Assembly: GCA_024640445.1 (NCBI GenBank)
Contig: JAHEEZ010000178.1
Coordinates: 1 to 7,604, forward strand
Origin: Acidobacteriota bacterium
GTDB taxonomy: Bacteria > Acidobacteriota > Blastocatellia > Pyrinomonadales > Pyrinomonadaceae
DNA: 7,604 bases
Direction: 5' to 3'
The position numbers and the translations under genes are program-made. This document shows positions 1-5,158 of the stretch, piece by piece. The notes under the pieces are model-generated. The model made no database searches, was not told the DNA's origin, and worked only from the letters and a program-made list of their open reading frames with translations. Within the stretch, counting starts at the first letter, position 1. The number at the start of each line of letters is the position of its first letter.

Positions 1-235
1 AGATCTTGCCGGAGTTGACCGGTAGTTCCGCGGCCGTTCCGGCGACCACCGAATTCTGCTGAGCCTCTACGATCCTGGGCGGCACCATGAATCTGAATAT
101 CGGATACACGATCGCGCCAAGCGTCGCAATTGCCGTCGAACCCAGCAGATAGTCGAGAAAGCGCCGGCGGCCGACTTTTCCATCTCCGCCTGCCGCTCCG
201 TTCGAGGTCGTATGTTCCGTTTCCGATTGGCTCAC
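1..235 (-). CDS. Rieske 2Fe-2S protein of a quinol:cytochrome c reductase, N-terminus only (runs off left edge)
   Basis: The first 78 codons are present, starting from GTG at 235. The start is fixed by a perfect AGGAGG at 243-248, 7 nt upstream. After about 20 polar residues comes a twin-arginine-like GRRRFLDYLLG, then a hydrophobic stretch (STAIATLGAIVYPIF) and RFMVPP. This layout of Tat motif, single membrane anchor and proline hinge is the usual N-terminus of QcrA/PetC-type Rieske subunits. Such subunits carry electrons from quinol to cytochrome c on the outer face of the inner membrane. The 2Fe-2S ligand motifs (CxH and CxxH) would lie beyond the window edge and cannot be seen, so the call rests on N-terminal style alone. 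A cytochrome b gene would be expected further left. A terminator at 294-329 separates this gene from the barrel gene upstream, so it is probably transcribed on its own. Confidence 0.72.
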   Translation of the reverse strand, partial: MSQSETEHTTSNGAAGGDGKVGRRRFLDYLLGSTAIATLGAIVYPIFRFMVPPRIVEAQQNSVVAGTAAELPVNSGKI

Positions 236-242
236 TGCGATT

Positions 243-248
243 CCTCCT
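243..248 (-). promoter_or_regulatory. Ribosome binding site of the Rieske gene
   Basis: A consensus AGGAGG on the minus strand lies 7 nt before a GTG codon at 235. It decides the start of the partial Rieske gene. No ATG lies nearby in the same frame. Confidence 0.75.
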
Positions 249-293
249 GAAACCCGATGACCTGGCCGCATCCCCGCCTTTTCCCAAAAGAGC

Positions 294-329
294 ATCAAGG
301 CAAGCCATCTTTCAACGGCTTGCCTTGAT
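294..329 (-). terminator. Intrinsic terminator of the cytochrome/barrel operon
   Basis: There is a perfect 13-bp inverted repeat: ATCAAGGCAAGCC at 294-306 and its complement at 317-329, with a 10-nt loop. It lies about 84 nt past the stop of the barrel gene. Read on the minus strand, the stem is followed by GCTCTTTTGGG, a short and imperfect U tract. On the plus strand the stem is followed by only two further T residues (TTGG), so minus-strand termination is favoured. It separates the conduit operon from the Rieske gene. The weak U run means some read-through is possible. Confidence 0.7.
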
Positions 330-412
330 TTGGCAGTTCACTGATCACAGCACTTTGCTTGTAGATCCGGTCATATTCATCAGTCAACCATTTTGTTTGC
401 TGCCTTGAAGTC

Positions 413-2518
413 CTAGTCCTTTCTTCCGAGGTAGACCGTGACGGACGTGTAAGGCAGATGAGCCCTGTAATTCTGTCCGATGTCGATCTTCTCGCTATAG
501 TCGTAGAACTGGTAGCCGATATTCCAGTCAACATTGCTGAAAAGCTTCAGCGTGCCCCTGATTTCAGGAGACTGGAAGGTCAGCGGATAATTACCGTAGA
601 TCCAGTAGTTCGGATAGTCAGCGTCGTTGCCTTCGCCAGTATCCCACGAGACTCTGTACGCTCCGAAGATCGTGATTTTCGGATGCGGACGGAACCAGGT
701 ATCTACGTAACCGTAATTGTTGCGCAGATTGTAGATGCTCATGCCTTGACCAAAGCCTGCGCCCGTTATCGGGAAGATAACATCGGTCTCAGCATTCAGG
801 TACGTGTAGTTGTAACCTCCGTTGAGGCTGAAGTTCGGATCCGGCGAGTAACTGAAATTTGCTCCGAATACATAGCTCTTGACATCCGCGGCAAAATTCG
901 TCGCCGGAACGGTGTCCGACAACCCCGGATTCGAATTGTCTTTCGCCTCGAACGAGACACCGATCGAAAGGTCATTCATCGGCGTGATCTGGTTCTTTAT
1001 GCGAAATTGAATGAAGTCCTTGTTCGCCAGCCTTGTGAACGGATTGTCGCCCTGACCGTACTCCATATCGAAGTTGATGGTCCACTTGTTTCTGATCGGC
1101 TTCGCTTTGAAACCGCCCAGGAATGTGTTCGTCGTGTTGGTGTCATCCTCGAAGAACTCGCTCGGATTCGGATTGATGATGTCATCGTCCAATCCCGAAA
1201 GCTCGATCTTCCGGTTCGTATACCTGTAACCGACGTAGAAGCTGAAATAGCGATTCACATCCACGTCTCCTTCGATCGTGTTCATATACCTGCGGTAGTT
1301 CGTGAATCTCCAGACCAGGTCATTTGTGGTCGTGGTCGGGAGCGGAACATTCGCCGGATTCGTTCTCATCCGGGTATTCAGAAGCGTGTTGCCTCCGGAT
1401 ATCCTGTATGAGTTGAAGCCGAAGGTATCCGAGATCCTGATGCGGTCGTTTACGAAGAACGTCGCACCGATGTCGCCGTACCCGTTCGGCCTGCTCGAAT
1501 CGCCGCTCGAGAGAAATTCGTCGAGCGTGATCGGATTGCCCATACGGTCTGTTCCAGTCAACATCTCGTCCAAGGTAAAGTTCGTCTTGGTATCCGAATA
1601 GATGAACCTTCCGGATATATCCGCCACATCCTTGAAGTACTTATGTCCCGTGAGCTTAGAGTAGTAGGTGGTGCCGTCTATCGGCATGAACCTCTGGAAT
1701 GTATCAAGCGACGCGTTGGGATTCGGATTCTCACCCAACTGCGGATCGTTAATAAACAGGCTCGTATCCTCATTGAAGTTCCTGTAGCCTTCCGTGAACG
1801 AGAAGTTATAGCCGGCGTAACTCAGATCCACGCCGAAGCGAAGATCGTAGGTCGAAGTATCGAAATCGTATTCGATCGGGAACTCGTCACGGTCGTAGTC
1901 AAATGTTGCTGAACCCGGGCCGTAGTTCTTGTCAAAAGAAAACCCGGTCCTGAATTTGACGAACTCGTTCTGAGGAAGGATCGTGAGGTCAAAATCGCCC
2001 ATGTTGTGCTTGGTGTTTCGATTGTGCTCGTTCGCCGCGAAATTAAGCAGGTTGTTAAAGTAACTGAACCTCCTTATCGTGGAATCGAACTTGTACCACC
2101 CCATCTTTTCCATCCCGATCCGGACAAAACCGTTCGGGTCAGCGCCCCAGCCGCTTCCGTTTATCAGGAGAGAATCGAAAAATTTTCCATCGCCATCGTC
2201 CGTCGTAGCGTAAAATGACGAATCGAATAGCCTCGCTCCATCCTTGTAGTTCAGATCACTATCGAACTTGTTCTCGTTACCTCTCACCGCTGTGAGTCGG
2301 ACACCGAACTCGATACTTGACTTGATTACGTATCCGCCGGTCGTGTCGTTGTCCTGGGCAGTCGCCGTCGAACTGCCGGATCCGTTTCCGCTGCTCGATG
2401 AGCTTGACACCTCCTGCGCTATCACTCCCGCGCAAAGCAGGAATGTCAGGCAAAGGGCGCTTACGAAACCGGCTTTAACTTTGTCGTTAAATGTGTTTCT
2501 CATCATTAAATCCCCCAT
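413..2518 (-). CDS. MtrB/PioB-like outer-membrane beta-barrel protein of a porin-cytochrome conduit
   Basis: Up to 701 residues, close to the roughly 700 of Shewanella MtrB. A signal peptide spans about residues 12-34 (hydrophobic ALCLTFLLCAGVIA, likely cleaved before QE). A Ser/Gly/Thr-rich linker follows at 36-60. The rest is one long array of alternating polar/aromatic strands with acidic, Asn-rich loops and many Tyr and Phe, as in large transmembrane barrels. The mature part has no cysteine. In MtrCAB/PioAB systems such a barrel sheathes a periplasmic decaheme cytochrome, so electrons cross the outer membrane. The decaheme gene lies just upstream and its stop is 12 nt before this ATG, with GGAAGGAG in the gap, so the two are surely cotranscribed and probably coupled. 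The start is uncertain: ATG at 2518 has AGGAG only 3 nt away, while ATGs at 2506 and 2503 would give a shorter signal peptide. Family assignment rests on fold style, length and partner, not on a profile match. Confidence 0.8.
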   Translation of the reverse strand: MGDLMMRNTFNDKVKAGFVSALCLTFLLCAGVIAQEVSSSSSSGNGSGSSTATAQDNDTTGGYVIKSSIEFGVRLTAVRGNENKFDSDLNYKDGARLFDSSFYATTDDGDGKFFDSLLINGSGWGADPNGFVRIGMEKMGWYKFDSTIRRFSYFNNLLNFAANEHNRNTKHNMGDFDLTILPQNEFVKFRTGFSFDKNYGPGSATFDYDRDEFPIEYDFDTSTYDLRFGVDLSYAGYNFSFTEGYRNFNEDTSLFINDPQLGENPNPNASLDTFQRFMPIDGTTYYSKLTGHKYFKDVADISGRFIYSDTKTNFTLDEMLTGTDRMGNPITLDEFLSSGDSSRPNGYGDIGATFFVNDRIRISDTFGFNSYRISGGNTLLNTRMRTNPANVPLPTTTTNDLVWRFTNYRRYMNTIEGDVDVNRYFSFYVGYRYTNRKIELSGLDDDIINPNPSEFFEDDTNTTNTFLGGFKAKPIRNKWTINFDMEYGQGDNPFTRLANKDFIQFRIKNQITPMNDLSIGVSFEAKDNSNPGLSDTVPATNFAADVKSYVFGANFSYSPDPNFSLNGGYNYTYLNAETDVIFPITGAGFGQGMSIYNLRNNYGYVDTWFRPHPKITIFGAYRVSWDTGEGNDADYPNYWIYGNYPLTFQSPEIRGTLKLFSNVDWNIGYQFYDYSEKIDIGQNYRAHLPYTSVTVYLGRKD

Positions 2519-2530
2519 TTGCTCCTTCCA

Positions 2531-3559
2531 TTACCTGAAGAACGCAGGATGCGTGTTAGATCCGTGGATCCTCACATGACAATTCGTGCAGTTCTGGTAG
2601 CTGGCATTGTCCTGACGGTGGAAACTCGGCACGCCCGGAGCCGGGCTGTCGAAGATCGCCGTATGGCATTCAAGACACAGCTGCCTGACCTGGTTCCGTT
2701 TAAGCATCTTCGGATTGGTCGATCCGTGCGTGTTATGGCACGTCGCACAACCTTCTGTAGTGATCGGAAGATGTTCATAAACGAACGGGCCTTGCTTGTC
2801 GGTGTGACACTTCACACAGACAGCGTCAGCGCCGACCGAGAGTCGAGCGTTCTTGAGTTCGAATCCGCCGTGCGCATTGTGACAGTCGCTGCACTTCATC
2901 TGGCCTTCAAGCACCTTGTGGTGGAAAGGCTGGCTGAATTGTGCCTTGGTCTGCTGGTGACAGCTCATGCAGAGTTGCGGTTCGCTGACCTTGAGCATCT
3001 TGACTGTCGCGGGGCCCGGATTGTCTTCGGAATCGATTGCCGGATAGGTAATGGAGCCGACCTTCGTCGGATGGTTGGGTGATCCGTGCGGAGAATGACA
3101 GTCCGTACAGCCAACGTTATTGCGAAGGTGCTCGCTTCTGCGAAAATTATTGTGGTCTTCCTTGCCTGCGTGGCAGGTAAGGCAGCTTTCTGATACTTGT
3201 TTTGCGGTTTTATCTTTGAATGAAATTATTTTTGTCGGATCTGCTTCTTCAACGTGAGCGCGGCCCGGACCGTGGCAGGATTCGCATCCCTTCGCCTTGT
3301 CCTTCCAATCCTTAACTTGCGTAAGTTTGGAGTGCTTAGTCTTCGAGAAAGCCTTGAACTGGTCCTCGTGACATGTCGCACAGGTATCGCTACCCACATA
3401 GTCGTCTTGGTTGTACGCGACCTCGGTACCTTTGGGCGCCGACGGTTCGGCAGCGCTTGTGGCTACGGTTCTTGACTGGATTCCGTACACCAGCCATCCG
3501 GCCATAAACACCGCCCATACTCCCAGCAGAGCGACTTTGATCAGTTTTCGTGAAATCAT
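2531..3559 (-). CDS. DmsE/MtrA/PioA-type decaheme c-type cytochrome
   Basis: The protein has exactly ten CxxCH haem-binding motifs. Counted from the ATG at 3565, they begin at residues 62, 94, 128, 153, 199, 225, 250, 273, 297 and 326. The length (342-344) and ten haems in two halves match the MtrA/DmsE/PioA family, periplasmic multihaem wires that insert into an MtrB-type barrel. Many extra histidines (for example KTKHSK, RSEHLR, PFHHK and YEHLP) are probable distal haem ligands. The N-terminus has a basic start and a hydrophobic segment at about 11-29, either an export signal or an uncleaved anchor. No lipoprotein cysteine is seen. ATG 3559 is preferred: GGAGG at 3567-3571 is 7 nt from it but only 1 nt from the ATG at 3565. 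The barrel gene follows after 12 nt. Two CRP/FNR-type palindromes lie about 100 nt upstream, so expression is probably redox controlled. The direction of electron flow (metal reduction or extracellular oxidation) cannot be read from the sequence. Confidence 0.93.
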   Translation of the reverse strand: MISRKLIKVALLGVWAVFMAGWLVYGIQSRTVATSAAEPSAPKGTEVAYNQDDYVGSDTCATCHEDQFKAFSKTKHSKLTQVKDWKDKAKGCESCHGPGRAHVEEADPTKIISFKDKTAKQVSESCLTCHAGKEDHNNFRRSEHLRNNVGCTDCHSPHGSPNHPTKVGSITYPAIDSEDNPGPATVKMLKVSEPQLCMSCHQQTKAQFSQPFHHKVLEGQMKCSDCHNAHGGFELKNARLSVGADAVCVKCHTDKQGPFVYEHLPITTEGCATCHNTHGSTNPKMLKRNQVRQLCLECHTAIFDSPAPGVPSFHRQDNASYQNCTNCHVRIHGSNTHPAFFR

Positions 3560-3566
3560 TTTCATG

Positions 3567-3571
3567 CCTCC
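3567..3571 (-). promoter_or_regulatory. Ribosome binding site deciding the decaheme cytochrome start
   Basis: GGAGG on the minus strand lies 1 nt from the ATG at 3565 and 7 nt from the in-frame ATG at 3559. The second spacing is the normal one, so translation more likely begins at 3559, giving a protein two residues shorter than the longest reading frame. Confidence 0.65.
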
Positions 3572-3635
3572 GTTTGTCTCTTGCCTATTAAAGGTTGACT
3601 GTAAAAGCAGAGAACAAATTTTGCTGCCAGGCCCA

Positions 3636-3641
3636 ACTTTA
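3636..3641 (-). promoter_or_regulatory. Candidate -10 element of the cytochrome/barrel operon
   Basis: TAAAGT on the minus strand places transcription start near 3629. That would put the proximal palindrome (centre 3670.5) at about -41.5 and the distal one (centre 3692.5) at about -63.5. The first value is the classical position for class II activation by CRP/FNR proteins, in which the regulator site replaces a -35 box. The surrounding AT-rich stretch also holds TAATTT (3641-3646), so the exact hexamer is uncertain. Confidence 0.35.
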
Positions 3642-3662
3642 AATTAATGAAATGGCCGTGTA

Positions 3663-3678
3663 TGTGAGCATTGTCACG
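3663..3678 (-). promoter_or_regulatory. CRP/FNR-family operator, proximal site upstream of the decaheme cytochrome
   Basis: Read on the minus strand: CGTGA-N6-TCACA, one mismatch from the symmetric TGTGA-N6-TCACA consensus of Crp/Fnr proteins with a CRP-like recognition helix. Its centre is about 111 nt from the cytochrome start codon and exactly 22 bp from the perfect distal site. It lies in non-coding DNA after the stop of the binding-domain-only gene. Confidence 0.65.
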
Positions 3679-3684
3679 GATAGT

Positions 3685-3700
3685 TGTGACAGCCGTCACA
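3685..3700 (-). promoter_or_regulatory. CRP/FNR-family operator, perfect distal site upstream of the decaheme cytochrome
   Basis: TGTGACGGCTGTCACA (minus strand) matches all ten fixed positions of TGTGA-N6-TCACA. By chance such a match is expected about 0.007 times in a window of this size under equal base frequencies. Together with the neighbouring site it forms a two-dimer array with two-helical-turn spacing. The likely binder is the Fnr-like protein encoded at 4297-5019, whose recognition helix is CRP-like. Confidence 0.75.
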
Positions 3701-3718
3701 GGCTATTTTTCGAGGTTT

Positions 3719-4180
3719 TCAGGTGTGAAGGGAGATCAGGAGCTGCCGACCCGTGTTGAGGTTCTCGCCGAGCAGGCTCAGGAGCTTGAAACAGAGCCCC
3801 GGATCGAGGTGGAGAACCCGTCTGAAGTCGTTCGATCCTATCGCAGTGAAGACACAGTCGGAATCGGCTTCGACAGCGTTTTCATGGGTACCCAAAAGAA
3901 CCGCTTCGGGAAATCCAAACGACTCTCCTTTGAATGTCTTGCGCGAGATCCCGGTACCCGAACCCGTGTCGATGACAAGCCTCGCGCTGCCCGACCTGAG
4001 AATGTAAATATTTTCTGCCGGATCACCGCGTCTGAACAGACTTGCGCCTCCGGCGAGAAAGATGTCGCGCGCGGATCGCTTGAGCTCTTCCGCAAATCCT
4101 TCGGGAATCTCACTTACAAGTTCACTGAAGAAAATGGGATTGCCAAGGAAATATCGCTGATCTGTGTGGACTTTCCGCAC
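3719..4180 (-). CDS. Cyclic-nucleotide-binding-domain protein lacking a DNA-binding domain
   Basis: About 153 residues from GTG at 4180 (179 if GTG 4258 is used). The body is the Crp/Fnr sensor barrel: FFSELVSEIPEGFAEELKR (cap helix), then LFRRGDPAENIYILRSGSARLV (core strands), KGESFGFPEAVL and a final helix LCFKLLSLLGENL. It stops where the dimerization helix would begin, and no helix-turn-helix follows in any frame before the next gene. The phosphate-binding cassette lacks the usual arginine (HENAVEA where R-S-A is typical), so cAMP binding is unlikely. GTG 4180 is preferred because GAGG (4187-4190) lies 6 nt upstream. The GTG at 4258 has no Shine-Dalgarno, and it falls inside a predicted operator. 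The gene sits between a full Fnr-like regulator and the decaheme operon, so an accessory role in that regulation is possible, but this is inference. It could also be a decaying regulator, though the frame is clean. Confidence 0.75.
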   Translation of the reverse strand: MRKVHTDQRYFLGNPIFFSELVSEIPEGFAEELKRSARDIFLAGGASLFRRGDPAENIYILRSGSARLVIDTGSGTGISRKTFKGESFGFPEAVLLGTHENAVEADSDCVFTAIGSNDFRRVLHLDPGLCFKLLSLLGENLNTGRQLLISLHT

Positions 4181-4243
4181 AATTGCCCTCGAAGAAACCA
4201 GTCTTCGTCGGGAGGATGGTCGCACCGTTTTAGGGGGTTTTTG

Positions 4244-4259
4244 TAGGACGTCCGTCACA
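4244..4259 (-). promoter_or_regulatory. Degenerate CRP/FNR-type site, proximal, upstream of the binding-domain-only gene
   Basis: The minus strand reads TGTGA-N6-TCCTA: one perfect half-site and one with two mismatches. Alone it would be weak evidence. Its centre is exactly 22 bp from the better site at 4266-4281, the same spacing as the pair upstream of the cytochrome gene. It overlaps the alternative GTG start at 4258, which argues that translation starts downstream. Confidence 0.45.
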
Positions 4260-4265
4260 AAACCG

Positions 4266-4281
4266 AGTGACGCACGTCACA
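4266..4281 (-). promoter_or_regulatory. CRP/FNR-type operator, distal, upstream of the binding-domain-only gene
   Basis: TGTGACGTGCGTCACT (minus strand) has one mismatch from TGTGA-N6-TCACA. It lies in the short gap after the stop of the Fnr-like gene (4297). It shares the TGTGACG start with the perfect site at 3685-3700. A TACAAA on the minus strand at 4240-4245 could serve as a -10 about 40 bp from this centre, but the promoter is not firm. Confidence 0.6.
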
Positions 4282-4296
4282 GGGGTCTTGCCCGGC

Positions 4297-5019
4297 TCAG
4301 TCGGAAAAATCGATATCAGCGGACAGCTTCCGCTTATCATGGATTATGAGGTCCGACCCTTTCAGGGAGATAAGTTTCTTATCCTTAAAGGCTTTAAGCA
4401 GGCGGGTTACGGTCTCGCGCGAGGTGCCGATCATCTCGGCTATTTCCTCGTGCGTATAGGACATTTTTATGCGCACGGTCGTGCCTTCTTCAGTGGCTGC
4501 TTTACACCAGCCGAGGAAAAGGCGCGCAAGTTTGTCCGCGACCGAATTTGAGAGCCCGAGCGAGCAGATCTGAAGGTAGGCGACATTGTAGTCCTTGCTC
4601 AACTGCTTCAGGGCGCTGAAGCAGGCCTCCGTATTCTTCCTGAGGAACTCGAGGAAGTCCTCGTTTCTCACGAAATTTACCTGGCACGGCTCTATTACTT
4701 CCGCGCTGGCGTTGTGGATGGCATCCGATACGGCCGCGCTCAGTCCCAAAACCTCTCCCGGCTCGGCAATGTGAAGAATGATTATCTTGCCGTCCTTGGA
4801 ACTGGTCGAGAGTTTGACCTTGCCCTGGCAAAGTATGTACACGCCGTTGGACGGCTGACCCTCCATGAACAGGGTGGTTCCCTTCGGATATGCGTTTGTG
4901 ATCTTCAGCGACTCGATGATCCTGAGGTTCGAATCGTGCATGTCGCAGAAGAACCCGTCGCCGCGATGATCGCAGTCTTCGCACTTGTGTTGGATCTCAA
5001 AGCCTTTAAGGTTCTTCAT
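4297..5019 (-). CDS. Crp/Fnr-family transcription regulator, probable Fe-S (oxygen/redox) sensor
   Basis: 240 residues from ATG 5019, the usual Fnr length. N-terminal cysteines C13, C16 and C25 (HKCEDC, then FFCDMH) plus C112 (EPCQVNF), which aligns with the fourth ligand (C122) of E. coli FNR, make a plausible [4Fe-4S] site. The N-terminal spacing C-x2-C-x8-C differs from E. coli. Residues about 35-125 form the sensor barrel, whose cassette (HNASAEV) lacks the cAMP-binding arginine. A long dimerization helix follows at about 128-152. The winged helix at about 187-230 contains THEEIAEMIGTSRETVTRLLKAF. Its recognition residues R201, E202 and R206 match the RE...R pattern of CRP (SRETVGR), which reads TGTGA. 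Such palindromes lie upstream of the next two transcription units. A longer frame starting with TTG at 5067 is rejected because it would overlap the probable -35 box. The ATG has no clear Shine-Dalgarno. Which signal it senses is inference. Confidence 0.9.
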   Translation of the reverse strand: MKNLKGFEIQHKCEDCDHRGDGFFCDMHDSNLRIIESLKITNAYPKGTTLFMEGQPSNGVYILCQGKVKLSTSSKDGKIIILHIAEPGEVLGLSAAVSDAIHNASAEVIEPCQVNFVRNEDFLEFLRKNTEACFSALKQLSKDYNVAYLQICSLGLSNSVADKLARLFLGWCKAATEEGTTVRIKMSYTHEEIAEMIGTSRETVTRLLKAFKDKKLISLKGSDLIIHDKRKLSADIDFSD

Positions 5020-5158
5020 AGGAGCTGGGACAAAGTAAAATATATGACATATTCCCCTCACGCACAATGCAGAGAAACGCCAGATCGGCGTAAATATAGG
5101 CGGTCGAAAGCCTGGCGGCTGTTTTCGGATCGCATAACACGTTACATTATTTGGGCCT
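5020..5158. other. Divergent intergenic region between the Fnr-like gene and larA
   Basis: 139 bp hold the outward promoter of the Fnr-like gene on the left. On the right a plus-strand TACATT (5143-5148) could be a -10 for larA, but no convincing -35 pairs with it and the leader would be only a few bases. A short inverted repeat TAAC-AC-GTTA (5135-5144) overlaps that element and could be an operator, but it is too short to trust. No Crp/Fnr-type palindrome was seen. Confidence 0.4.
5039..5067 (-). promoter_or_regulatory. Sigma70-type promoter of the Fnr-like gene
   Basis: The minus strand holds TTGTGC (-35, 5062-5067) and TATATT (-10, 5039-5044) with a 17-bp spacer. Transcription would start near 5032, leaving a leader of about 12 nt before ATG 5019, which fits the absence of a Shine-Dalgarno. 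No TGTGA-N6-TCACA site was found around it, so autoregulation through that motif is not supported here. Confidence 0.55.

Noticed and set aside
458..1411. A 317-codon open frame on the plus strand opposite the barrel gene, plus further long plus-strand frames at 1302-2579
   Set aside because: They lie wholly antisense to a gene with a clear signal peptide and barrel pattern. Their translations are Val/Ile/Arg-rich with no domain logic and no ribosome binding sites: mirror frames of GC-biased codons.
2803..2816. TGTGA-N4-TCACA inside the cytochrome gene
   Set aside because: The spacing is N4, not N6, and the bases come from Cys/His codons of a haem motif, which naturally produce GTGACA-like strings. 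Several similar half-sites occur across the gene for the same reason.
2519..3082. A 187-codon plus-strand frame opposite the decaheme cytochrome gene
   Set aside because: The opposite strand carries ten CxxCH motifs in frame, so this is an antisense shadow.
3566..3718. A missing HTH of the sensor-only gene lost by frameshift into the downstream gap
   Set aside because: The three minus-strand frames of this gap give no helix-turn-helix-like sequence, and the gap is filled by two operators and a promoter, so a recent frameshift is not supported.
4502..4984. A 160-codon minus-strand frame overlapping the Fnr-like gene in another frame
   Set aside because: It is a same-strand frame-shifted shadow, Arg/Gln-rich and without domain content, over a gene with a full sensor and HTH.
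5135..5144. TAAC-AC-GTTA inverted repeat before larA as a dedicated operator
   Set aside because: Four-base arms are too short to separate from chance without comparison to related genomes.
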